From the NCBI GenBank assembly GCA_900553215.1, contig USCJ01000120.1, positions 1 to 5,020 on the forward strand: a DNA stretch of 5,020 nt, read 5' to 3'. This document shows, one piece after another, positions 1-4,890 of the stretch. Made by a program: the position numbers and the translations under genes. This stretch comes from an uncultured Collinsella sp. GTDB taxonomy: Bacteria; Actinomycetota; Coriobacteriia; Coriobacteriales; Coriobacteriaceae. Under the pieces are notes generated by a model that was not told where the DNA came from, made no database searches, and saw only the letters and a list, made by a program, of their open reading frames with translations. The first letter of the stretch is position 1. Each line of letters starts with the position of its first letter.

Positions 1-63
1 GTGACTAGATGCGAAAGGTCCAAGGCTGCACGAATCGAAGGGACGGCGATAGTTCTATGATTC

Positions 64-89
64 GTTCCACCTCGCGTGCTCGGTGGAAC
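64..89 (+). terminator. Possible weak terminator hairpin at the left edge
   Basis: A perfect 8-bp inverted repeat (GTTCCACC at 64-71, GGTGGAAC at 82-89) flanks a 10-nt loop and is followed by only three T before CGGC. It could end transcription of a gene lying mostly left of the window: one + frame is open from base 1 to a TGA at 58-60, just before the stem. The short T tract makes this a poor intrinsic terminator, and it could equally be an unrelated hairpin. Confidence 0.3.
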
Positions 90-199
90 TTTCGGCACGA
101 AATACGATAACACCTGTTCGTTACTTTTATGGAGAAAAGTGGATTTGCGGCGGCGTTTAATCGGCGAGCGCCATGTTTATACCACTGGCAGAATTGCGA

Positions 200-225
200 T
201 GGTAAAACTCTTGACAGTTTTACCA
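200..225. promoter_or_regulatory. Probable operator: perfect inverted repeat enclosing a -35 box
   Basis: TGGTAAAACT (200-209) and AGTTTTACCA (216-225) form a perfect 10-bp inverted repeat with a 6-nt spacer. The spacer runs into a TTGACA box at 211-216, so a protein bound here would sit on the -35 element of the promoter for the downstream gene. The same half-site recurs at 257-266 and, shortened, at 280-287. The symmetry and placement indicate a dimeric transcription factor site. The regulator family is not identifiable from the window, and a plain RNA hairpin is the alternative reading. Confidence 0.55.
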
Positions 226-240
226 AATAGGGTTTCTAGA
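211..240 (+). promoter_or_regulatory. Candidate sigma70-type promoter for the HAD-TPK operon
   Basis: A perfect TTGACA (-35) lies at 211-216. The best -10 at suitable spacing is TCTAGA (235-240, 18-nt spacer), which is weak; TAGACT (237-242) matches better but needs a 20-nt spacer. A perfect -35 paired with a poor -10 and embedded in an inverted repeat suggests a regulated promoter. Transcription would start near 247 and leave about 60 nt of leader before the ATG at 310. Confidence 0.4.
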
Positions 241-256
241 CTATTAGATTGACGTT

Positions 257-287
257 TGGTAAAACGTTTTTAGCAGGTTGTTTACCA
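257..287. promoter_or_regulatory. Second operator-like repeat downstream of the promoter
   Basis: TGGTAAAACG (257-266) repeats the half-site of the first operator. It can be read with GTTTACCA at 280-287 as a wider inverted repeat (7-bp TGGTAAA/TTTACCA arms). It can also be read with TTTTTAGCA at 267-275 as a compact imperfect palindrome centred on CG, the general layout of LacI-family operators. It lies between the candidate promoter and the start codon, where a bound repressor would block elongation or loop with the upstream site. Its centre is about 53-60 bp from that of the first repeat. Confidence 0.45.
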
Positions 288-309
288 TTTGACATCGAAA
301 GGTTCGTTT

Positions 310-999
310 ATGTCCCAGACCGCCGCCAACAATGTCGCTTTTATTTTCGATTGCGACGGCACACTGGTTAATAGCACCCCCGTTTGGGCCTATGCCCAGC
401 CCGAGTTATTGCACCGCCACGGGATTGACGTGACCGTGGATGACTTTGCCCAATTTGAGCACCTGTCGCTGGAGGATGAGTGCCAGGCCTACCACGACAC
501 GTGGGGCATTGGCGCGAACGGCGAGGAGTTGTATCGCGAGCTCGGCGAGATTTTGATCGATGGGTACTCCAAGGTGCCGCCGCGCGAGGGGCTCCTGGCA
601 TTTTTGGAGCAGGCGAAGGCGGCAGGCATTGCCATGTGCGTGGCTACGTCCACGCCGGCCGAGCTGGTGCAGTCCGCGCTCGCTGGTGCCGGGCTCGATG
701 CTTACATGGAGTTTGTTGCCACGACGGGTGAGGCGGGACGTTCCAAGCAGTTCCCCGATGTGTACGGGCTGGCGCTGCGCCGTCTGGAGGAGCGCCATGG
801 GCATAAGTTTGAGCGCGCTTGGGTGTTTGAGGACGCGGTCTTTGGTCTTAAGAGCTCTGGAGTCGCCGGCTTTAAGCGTGTAGGTATTTATGACCCACAC
901 GGCCGCATGAAGCGCGACGACGTGCGCGCCAACTGCGATATCTTTATCGACAGCTACGAGGAGCTGGATCTGGCGCGCGTGCTTTCGTTTGAGGGATAG
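310..999 (+). CDS. HAD superfamily hydrolase, subfamily IA (phosphatase / beta-phosphoglucomutase-like)
   Basis: This encodes a 229-residue soluble protein of the usual size for a HAD IA phosphatase. Motif I is FDCDGT (D14 nucleophile, D16 acid/base). An alpha-helical cap follows at about residues 20-90. Motif II is the Thr/Ser of VATST (T113-S114), the motif III lysine is probably K146, and motif IV is FEDAVFGLKSSGVAG with E174-D175 binding Mg2+. All catalytic positions appear intact, so the protein should act on a phosphorylated metabolite through an aspartyl-phosphate intermediate; the substrate cannot be read from sequence. I chose the ATG at 310 because GAAAGG (297-302) lies 7 nt upstream. 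An in-frame TTG at 289 would add seven residues but has no comparable ribosome-binding site. The kinase-family gene begins 9 nt after the stop, so the two are probably co-transcribed from the repeat-flanked promoter upstream. Confidence 0.88.
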   Translation: MSQTAANNVAFIFDCDGTLVNSTPVWAYAQPELLHRHGIDVTVDDFAQFEHLSLEDECQAYHDTWGIGANGEELYRELGEILIDGYSKVPPREGLLAFLEQAKAAGIAMCVATSTPAELVQSALAGAGLDAYMEFVATTGEAGRSKQFPDVYGLALRRLEERHGHKFERAWVFEDAVFGLKSSGVAGFKRVGIYDPHGRMKRDDVRANCDIFIDSYEELDLARVLSFEG

Positions 1000-1008
1000 G
1001 CGATAGCT

Positions 1009-1650
1009 GTGGCTTGCAAAGTACTTGTAGTCTGCGGCTCGCCCGTCGTGGCGAGCACGGATCTGTTGCGTAGGCTAACAGGGGAGTGCGACCACGTTGT
1101 CGCCGTGGACCGCGGACTCGACGCGCTGCTGGGTGCCGGCTTGAGCTGCGACGTATATGTTGGGGATGCCGACACGGTGAGCGATGCGGGCCGTGCGTTG
1201 GTCGATGCCGCCGAAGCCTTTGAGGTAGAACGCCACGACCCCTACAAGGACTATACCGATCTGGCGCTGGCGCTCGATTCCGTCCGCCGTCGCTGGCCGG
1301 GTGCCGAAGTAGTTGCGACCTGCGCCACCGGCGGCCGCCCGGATATGGCGCTTTCCGTACTGGGGTTGCTCGCAGGCTACGAGGATTTCCCAGTCTGGAT
1401 TGCCGAAGACGAGACCACGGCCCGCATTCTTCACGGAGGCGAATCGTGGACCATTGAGGGCGCCGAAGGCAAGACGTTCTCCATCATCGCCATTGCCCCT
1501 GGGACAGTAGTAAGCGAACACGGCCTAGAATGGGAACTAGATCACAGTCCCCTGGGTCTGTTGGCCGACACAGGCATTAGCAACGTCGTCAGGTCAACAG
1601 CCACGATCCAAGTCCACGCCGGCGCCGCCATCGCTTACCTATATCATTAG
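1009..1650 (+). CDS. Thiamine pyrophosphokinase (thiamine diphosphokinase) family protein, divergent
   Basis: This 213-residue protein has the normal length for a bacterial thiamine diphosphokinase, which transfers pyrophosphate from ATP to thiamine to make the cofactor ThDP in the cytosol. Family landmarks occur in order: AVDRG (residues 32-36, usually ADGG), GDADT (52-56, usually GDFDS), KDYTD (80-84, usually QDxTD), GGRPDM (108-113, usually GGRxDH), and a C-terminal half with HGLEW, ISN (190-192) and a final Gly-containing strand, as in the thiamine-binding domain. The acidic Mg/ATP residues D54 and D84 are kept. The usual His of GGRxDH is Met113 and the following Asn is replaced, so substrate or activity may differ. 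GTG 1009 is the start, with AGG at 998-1000 overlapping the stop of the HAD gene as a plausible ribosome-binding site. No clear terminator follows; the tRNA promoter begins 27 nt after the stop. Confidence 0.8.
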   Translation: MACKVLVVCGSPVVASTDLLRRLTGECDHVVAVDRGLDALLGAGLSCDVYVGDADTVSDAGRALVDAAEAFEVERHDPYKDYTDLALALDSVRRRWPGAEVVATCATGGRPDMALSVLGLLAGYEDFPVWIAEDETTARILHGGESWTIEGAEGKTFSIIAIAPGTVVSEHGLEWELDHSPLGLLADTGISNVVRSTATIQVHAGAAIAYLYH

Positions 1651-1677
1651 GCATTTAGAATCTGACCAAAAAAGTCC

Positions 1678-1706
1678 TTGCACGTCGCGCAAACTTCCCC
1701 TATAGT
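1678..1706 (+). promoter_or_regulatory. Sigma70-type promoter of tRNA-Ala
   Basis: TTGCAC (-35, 1678-1683) and TATAGT (-10, 1701-1706) are separated by the ideal 17 nt. Both boxes match the consensus at five and four or more positions. Predicted initiation is around 1712-1714, leaving a short 5' leader for RNase P to remove before the mature tRNA end at 1720. Confidence 0.8.
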
Positions 1707-1719
1707 ATCTCCTCGTCAC

Positions 1720-1795
1720 GGGGGCGTAGCTCAGCTGGGAGAGCGCTTGACTGGCAGTCAAGAGGTCAGGGGTTCGATCCCCCTCGTCTCCACCA
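1720..1795 (+). tRNA. tRNA-Ala(GGC)
   Basis: A full cloverleaf can be drawn. The acceptor stem GGGGGCG (1720-1726) pairs with CGTCTCC (1785-1791), the D stem GCTC with GAGC, and the anticodon stem CTTGA with TCAAG. The 7-nt anticodon loop CTGGCAG gives anticodon GGC (1753-1755). The T arm is AGGGG-TTCGATC-CCCCT. The discriminator is A1792 and CCA is encoded at 1793-1795. The anticodon reads GCC, an alanine codon, and the third acceptor pair is G1722-U1789, the G3:U70 wobble that is the identity element for alanyl-tRNA synthetase. Two independent signs therefore agree on alanine. The gene stands alone with its own promoter and terminator. Confidence 0.97.
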
Positions 1796-1805
1796 TCGTG
1801 AATGC

Positions 1806-1836
1806 AAAGGCCTTCGGAATTCCGAAGGCCTTTTTT
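1806..1836 (+). terminator. Rho-independent terminator of tRNA-Ala
   Basis: Bases 1806-1833 are a perfect 28-bp palindrome. The RNA stem has GGCCTTCGG (1809-1817) pairing with CCGAAGGCC (1822-1830) around an AATT loop, and six T follow at 1831-1836. It lies 10 nt after the tRNA CCA end. Only three A precede the stem, so termination on the opposite strand would be weaker. Confidence 0.93.
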
Positions 1837-2243
1837 CATGGCAAAACACCTCGGCACACAAACCGATACCCACACCAACAAAAAGTTGCACAATTTATTT
1901 CCCATGTCTGTACATAGTTTGTTATCCAATCGCAATTACCAGTACAGCTCGCTGCTCCATTTGGGCATCAGGAACGCTCCCAATTATTGCCAGCGCCCCA
2001 ATAACCTGCGTCAACGTGAACAACATCCCAAAACAACCCCCTTAAACACGTCAAATGAACGATATGTTGTCCAACGCAGCCCAAATCAGTTTCGCTAACA
2101 GCTTGTGCTAGGATACCTAACGTTACATGAGTTCAACTGTGCTCACGGCTCCAGCAAGTCACAAAGCGCAGGGTCGATCAGCATCCGGCCGTAACGGCGG
2201 TGCCAGAAACACCACGAGCTCCAATATCGATTGCCATGCGCGA
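1837..2243. other. Gene-free spacer between the tRNA terminator and the polysaccharide operon leader
   Basis: I see no convincing gene on either strand in this roughly 400-bp stretch. The open frames present lack ribosome-binding sites and resemble no protein family, and the base composition is visibly more A/T-rich than in the flanking genes. Minor items are an extended -10-like TGCTAGGAT at 2106-2114 without a recognisable -35, a weak pairing of ACAACAT (2020-2026) with ATGTTGT (2064-2070), and two small stems, GCCGT/ACGGC (2188-2198) and GGTG/CACC (2199-2213). None is strong enough to call by itself. Confidence 0.6.
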
Positions 2244-2271
2244 TTTTCACTTTCTTTTGCGGGAATTTAAA
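2244..2271 (+). promoter_or_regulatory. Weak candidate promoter for the polysaccharide operon
   Basis: TTTTCA (2244-2249) and TTTAAA (2266-2271) are spaced 16 nt apart, each matching the sigma70 consensus at four of six positions. If used, transcription would begin near 2278, about 40 nt before the long hairpin, giving a leader of about 300 nt ahead of the loaP-like gene. The call rests on position and A/T-rich boxes only; the extended -10 near 2106-2114 is a competing candidate. Confidence 0.25.
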
Positions 2272-2320
2272 AGTTCGCATTGGGCAGTGCAATCTGTTGT
2301 TACGGCAAACCACAGCAGTC

Positions 2321-2386
2321 CTTCAGCTGTTTGCGTGCGGTCCAGTTTTGTTCCCGCTTGACTGGTTCGCACGCAGCCAGCTGGAG
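2321..2386 (+). other. Long imperfect leader hairpin, candidate RNA control element
   Basis: The RNA can fold into one extended hairpin with 25 pairs over 27 positions. The outer stem 2321-2329 pairs with 2378-2386 (CTTCAGCTG with CAGCTGGAG), with a T/C mismatch inside it. The middle stem 2331-2340 pairs with 2367-2376 (TGCGTGCG with CGCACGCA plus G-U ends), with a U/U mismatch inside it. The apical stem 2342-2347 pairs with 2360-2365 (CCAGTT with GACTGG), closing a 12-nt loop. It lies about 195 nt before the start of a LoaP-like NusG paralog, a protein family known to act through RNA hairpins in the leaders of its target operons. It is not followed by a proper T tract (only TTTT at 2396-2399), so it is not a normal terminator. 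Its role is inferred from structure and position. Confidence 0.55.
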
Positions 2387-2457
2387 TCGAGGTCATTTTG
2401 CGATACACGTCCGCGACTCTAGCAACTGCATTTGTACATACCGTTCACGGTGGGGCA

Positions 2458-2484
2458 GAGCCACGTGCTTGTCTAACTGGGCTC
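2458..2484 (+). other. Short leader hairpin
   Basis: GAGCC (2458-2462) pairs with GGCTC (2480-2484), extendable by one A-T pair across a bulge, with a loop of about 15 nt. It lies between the long leader hairpin and the loaP-like gene. No T run follows. It could be part of a folded leader, but a 5-bp stem may be chance. Confidence 0.25.
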
Positions 2485-2501
2485 AGGGTTTGAATATGGA
2501 G

Positions 2502-2530
2502 CGCCTTCGCGCACAAGCGCCCTGGCGAAG
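2502..2530 (+). other. GC-rich leader hairpin(s) shortly upstream of the loaP-like gene
   Basis: Two competing folds exist. In one, CTTCGC (2505-2510) pairs with GCGAAG (2525-2530) around a 14-nt loop. In the other, GCGC (2509-2512) pairs with GCGC (2517-2520) across an ACAA tetraloop, supported by CGCC (2502-2505) with GGCG (2524-2527). The element ends 36 nt before the ribosome-binding site. A compact hairpin of about 30 nt at this place is the sort of element a LoaP protein could bind, and the two exclusive folds would also allow switching. No T tract follows. Confidence 0.4.
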
Positions 2531-2566
2531 CCATACACAAACCCCGTGAGCCACACGTATGACATC

Positions 2567-2573
2567 AAGGGGG
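2567..2573 (+). promoter_or_regulatory. Ribosome-binding site that fixes the loaP-like start at GTG 2582
   Basis: AAGGGGG ends 8 nt before the GTG at 2582. Upstream in-frame GTG codons at 2546, 2573 and 2576 have no comparable Shine-Dalgarno sequence. Starting at 2582 also gives the family-typical N-terminus MWYVIQV. Confidence 0.7.
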
Positions 2574-2581
2574 TGGTGCTC

Positions 2582-3127
2582 GTGTGGTATGTGATCCAGG
2601 TCATTAACGGTCGCGAAGACGTAATGCGCGAGCGCATCGAGCGTGTGGTGCCGGGTGGCGCTATGCAGGAGCTCTTTTATCCCCAATTTCAAACCGAGAT
2701 TAAGGTACACGGCGAATGGGTCGATACGACCAAGCCGCTCTTTCCCGGTTATCTTATCTGCGATACGGCAGATCCCCGTACCGTGCAACAGCATTTGCTG
2801 CGCATGGACGACTTTGCCCGGGCGTTATCCCAGGATGGTCAGTTTGTGCCGCTGGCAAAAGAAGAGGTCCAGCTTATTGGTGGCTTTACGCATAGGGGAG
2901 ACCGCGTAGTGCCCATGAGCGAGGCCTTAAAGGACGGTGACCAGGTCGTAGTGACGGCAGGTCCGCTGTTGGGCCACGAAGGCCTTATCAAAACCATTAA
3001 TAGACGCAAGAGCACTGCTTATCTGGAGCTCGATCTATGTGGACGACGCGTAACCACCCGTGTCGGTCTCGCTGTTCTTTCAAACGAGCAGCGTACCATG
3101 CGCAGCCTCAAAAGGGCGATCGCCTAG
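2582..3127 (+). CDS. loaP: LoaP-like NusG paralog, transcription antiterminator of the polysaccharide operon
   Basis: This 181-residue protein begins MWYVIQVINGRE, the start of the NusG N-terminal (NGN) domain, and keeps the hallmark PLFPGYLIC at residues 52-60. After a linker it has a C-terminal KOW domain at about 118-150 (DGDQVVVTAGPLLGHEGLIKTINRRK). The NGN domain of this family binds the clamp of RNA polymerase and makes it resistant to pausing and termination; the KOW domain contacts partners. Being first in a polysaccharide operon marks it as a specialised paralog (LoaP/RfaH/UpxY class) rather than housekeeping nusG, which normally sits beside secE and rplK. LoaP proteins typically control long surface-polysaccharide or antibiotic operons in Firmicutes, Actinobacteria and Spirochaetes, often from within the operon. 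The start at 2582 is chosen from the AAGGGGG site and the family N-terminus; a GTG at 2546 would add 12 residues. The hairpin-rich leader upstream is a plausible target. RfaH- or UpxY-type assignment is less likely but not excluded. Confidence 0.85.
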   Translation: MWYVIQVINGREDVMRERIERVVPGGAMQELFYPQFQTEIKVHGEWVDTTKPLFPGYLICDTADPRTVQQHLLRMDDFARALSQDGQFVPLAKEEVQLIGGFTHRGDRVVPMSEALKDGDQVVVTAGPLLGHEGLIKTINRRKSTAYLELDLCGRRVTTRVGLAVLSNEQRTMRSLKRAIA

Positions 3128-3151
3128 CCGCAGGCGGCCGCTACACAGAAC

Positions 3152-3184
3152 AGGGAGGATCCCCGACCTGGGGACGAAGTGATG
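3152..3184 (+). promoter_or_regulatory. Shine-Dalgarno separated from the start codon by a small hairpin
   Basis: A strong AGGGAGG lies at 3152-3158, too far (23 nt) from the ATG at 3182 for ordinary use. Between them TCCCC (3160-3164) can pair with GGGGA (3170-3174) around a 5-nt loop. Folding would bring the Shine-Dalgarno sequence to about 5-8 nt from GTG 3179 / ATG 3182. Alternatively GGGG (3170-3173) is itself a weaker Shine-Dalgarno at 8 nt, and the hairpin would then mask it. Confidence 0.4.
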
Positions 3185-4012
3185 GAAGAGAACGTGTCGG
3201 ATAAAACAGAATATGTAAAGGATGTGCCCGTGGATGCGGCACGGATTGGCCAAGCTAGGGATTGGCGGGCAGACTCTCAGACTCCTTTTGCTACGGAATT
3301 TCCTCTCCCCGTGGAGAACCCTGCTCCGGCGCAAGGTTACGTGGCGACAGGAAGTTATAGGGCGCCTGCCGCCGATCCTAACGCTGCTGCCCCCAAGAAA
3401 GGTGGGCCAGGCTACTTTGCCTTCAAGCGAGCCTTCGACATTGTGTTTTCTGTTGGTGTCTGTGCGGTGTTGGCCGTTCCCGTCGTAGCTGCATGCGTCG
3501 CCATTGAGATTGACTCTCCCGGAAAGCCGTTCTTCCGTCAAAAGCGAGTCGGTAAGGGCGGCAAACCTATCTATATCTTCAAACTCCGAACCATGGTCTC
3601 TGACGCTCACGAGCATCCTGAGAAGTACATGACTCCCGAGCAGTTGGCGCAATGGCAGCGCGAACAAAAGGTTGACGATGACCCACGCATTACGCGCGTT
3701 GGTCGTTTTCTACGTCACACTTCACTCGACGAATTGCCGCAGTTCATCAACGTTCTTATAGGGGATTTATCCGTTATTGGACCAAGGCCTGTGACGCTCG
3801 AAGAAACCTACGAGTACGGTGACGCTCGCGACGAAGTTCTTTCTTGTAAGCCGGGCATTACTGGCTGGTGGGCCGCAACGGATCGTAATGACTCGACTTG
3901 GGGAAGTGGTCAACGACAGGCCCGTGAACTCTTCTATGTTCGTCATCAGTCGCTTGGTCTTGATGCTCGCGTATTTGTTAAGACCTTCAAAGCAATGAGG
4001 AGGGGGAAATGA
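3182..4012 (+). CDS. Monotopic phosphoglycosyl transferase (bacterial sugar transferase, undecaprenyl-phosphate sugar-1-phosphate transferase)
   Basis: The product starts polysaccharide repeat-unit synthesis at the inner face of the membrane by moving a sugar-1-phosphate from a nucleotide sugar to undecaprenyl phosphate. The 276-residue protein has a polar, Ala/Pro-rich, probably disordered N-terminus (about 1-76), then the PF02397-type catalytic domain. This contains FKRAFDIVFS and a re-entrant membrane helix at about 86-110, KPIYIFKLRTM (128-138), the catalytic Asp-Glu pair in SLDELPQ (D183-E184), GDLSVIGPRPV (194-204) and KPGITGWW...RND (223-237). It lacks the multi-helix membrane region of WbaP/WcaJ-type enzymes, so it is a short form with a soluble extension. 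ATG 3182 is preferred over the adjacent GTG 3179. Its stop overlaps the start of the next gene (ATGA), implying translational coupling. The sugar transferred (galactose, glucose or an N-acetyl sugar) cannot be told from sequence. Confidence 0.9.
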   Translation: MEENVSDKTEYVKDVPVDAARIGQARDWRADSQTPFATEFPLPVENPAPAQGYVATGSYRAPAADPNAAAPKKGGPGYFAFKRAFDIVFSVGVCAVLAVPVVAACVAIEIDSPGKPFFRQKRVGKGGKPIYIFKLRTMVSDAHEHPEKYMTPEQLAQWQREQKVDDDPRITRVGRFLRHTSLDELPQFINVLIGDLSVIGPRPVTLEETYEYGDARDEVLSCKPGITGWWAATDRNDSTWGSGQRQARELFYVRHQSLGLDARVFVKTFKAMRRGK

Positions 4013-4887
4013 CGACTCCTTCCTTGAGCGTGGTAATTCCCACATTGAACGCAGCAGACGAAATAGACAGCCTATTGGACATCATTGAGGCTCAGAGTCT
4101 GCAGCCTTTAGATATCTTAGTGGTTGATTCGTCCTCCGATGACGGTACCGTAGGCGAGGTTGCTAAGCATCCCTGCGTTAACCTTGTCCGCATAGAGCGT
4201 AAGGAATTCAATCACGGATCAACACGCGACATGGCTCTGAGGCATAGCGCTGGCGAGTTCGTTTGCTTTCTCACGCAGGATGCGGTACCTGCTTCTAATC
4301 GCTACCTGGAGAGGCTCGTCGCGCCTTTCTTGGCCGATGATTCAATCGCGCTCGTGACTGGCAGGCAACTTCCCAAGGCGGATGCAAGGCGTTTCGAGCA
4401 ACTCGTGCGCAATTTTAACTATCCCAACGCTCCCTCGGTGCGCAGCAAGTCTGACCTCCCTAAATACGGCATCAAAACGTTCTTTGCATCTGACACCTGT
4501 TCTGCCTATCGACGGACCGCATATCTCGAATGCGGTGGATTCGATCATGTCAACACCAACGAGGACATGCTCATGGCCGCTAGGTTTATAGCATCGGGCC
4601 TGAAGGTTGCGTATGAGCCGAGCGCCGAGGTCTATCACTCCCACAATTTGACCCCTAGCCAGCAGTTCGCGCGCAACCGCGCCGTAGGCGTGTTCCTTGA
4701 GTCGCACTCGGATGACCTTTTGCACGCGAGTGAGATAGGTGAGGGCGGACGACTCGTCAAGGCCGTTTCCTCGCAACTTATTCGAGAGGGGAACCTGGCT
4801 GAGCTCGTTGCCTTCGGAATCGACTGCTGCGCCCGTCTTCTCGGAAACCGCGCCGGTCGTAGGGCCGCTAGAAAGGAAAGGCCATAA
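4009..4887 (+). CDS. Family 2 glycosyltransferase, rhamnosyltransferase-like
   Basis: This 292-residue GT-A fold enzyme would add a sugar to the lipid-linked repeat unit in the cytoplasm. Visible landmarks are LSVVIPTLNA (6-15), the nucleotide-binding VVDSSSDDGT (38-47), EFNHGSTRDMALRHSAGE (66-83), FLTQDAVP (87-94, the metal-binding DxD region), ASDTCSAYRR (160-169), GGFD (176-179) and NEDMLMAARF (184-193, with the probable catalytic-base region E185-D186). The FNHG-TR and LTQDA signatures are typical of GT2 rhamnosyltransferases that use dTDP-L-rhamnose. The rmlA gene 3 nt downstream, the first enzyme of dTDP-rhamnose synthesis, supports that donor by inference. Translation starts at ATG 4009 inside the end of the preceding gene, with AGGAGG at 3998-4003, 5 nt upstream. 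No membrane segment is evident; the C-terminus (about 280-292) is Arg/Lys-rich and may touch the membrane. Linkage and acceptor are unknown. Confidence 0.88.
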   Translation: MTTPSLSVVIPTLNAADEIDSLLDIIEAQSLQPLDILVVDSSSDDGTVGEVAKHPCVNLVRIERKEFNHGSTRDMALRHSAGEFVCFLTQDAVPASNRYLERLVAPFLADDSIALVTGRQLPKADARRFEQLVRNFNYPNAPSVRSKSDLPKYGIKTFFASDTCSAYRRTAYLECGGFDHVNTNEDMLMAARFIASGLKVAYEPSAEVYHSHNLTPSQQFARNRAVGVFLESHSDDLLHASEIGEGGRLVKAVSSQLIREGNLAELVAFGIDCCARLLGNRAGRRAARKERP

Positions 4888-4890
4888 CCA

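Noticed and set aside
1..60. Open + frame ending in TGA at 58-60, just before a hairpin
   Set aside because: It could be the C-terminal end of an upstream gene, but 19 residues without any recognisable motif do not support a call.
5..226. Minus-strand open frame of 73 codons at the left edge
   Set aside because: It has no family resemblance and no ribosome-binding site, and its start falls inside the operator-like inverted repeat.
129..230. Small + ORF of 33 codons (starts MEKSGFAAAF)
   Set aside because: It lacks a Shine-Dalgarno sequence, overlaps the operator and promoter, and resembles no known peptide.
289..294. Third TTGACA-like box (with 211 and 249) spaced about 40 bp apart
   Set aside because: No suitable -10 follows at 16-18 nt, and this copy overlaps the ribosome-binding region of the HAD gene, so it is probably chance.
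406..900. 164-codon minus-strand frame across the HAD gene
   Set aside because: It is a shadow frame opposite a gene with intact catalytic motifs, caused by high G+C codon bias.
1639..1935. Minus-strand open frame of 98 codons containing GDRTPDLLTASQALSQLSYAP
   Set aside because: This peptide is the antisense translation of the tRNA-Ala gene, a well-known false protein in annotations. The frame also crosses the promoter and terminator of the tRNA.
1802..2098. 98-codon + frame after the tRNA
   Set aside because: It begins inside the terminator palindrome and has low-complexity composition, no ribosome-binding site and no similarity I recognise.
2195..2204. CGGCGGTGCC, partly resembling the ops/JUMPstart element (GGCGGTAG) of RfaH-controlled operons
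   Set aside because: The match breaks at the key TAG and the extended JUMPstart sequence is absent. It also lies upstream of the likelier promoter candidate.
2280..2549. 89-codon + frame across the leader
   Set aside because: It would translate straight through the leader hairpins, has no good ribosome-binding site and no protein-like features.
3115..3137. GGCGATCGCC palindrome and CCGC/GCGG repeat at the end of the loaP-like gene
   Set aside because: No T tract follows and the palindrome lies within codons, so I do not call it a terminator; the operon continues.
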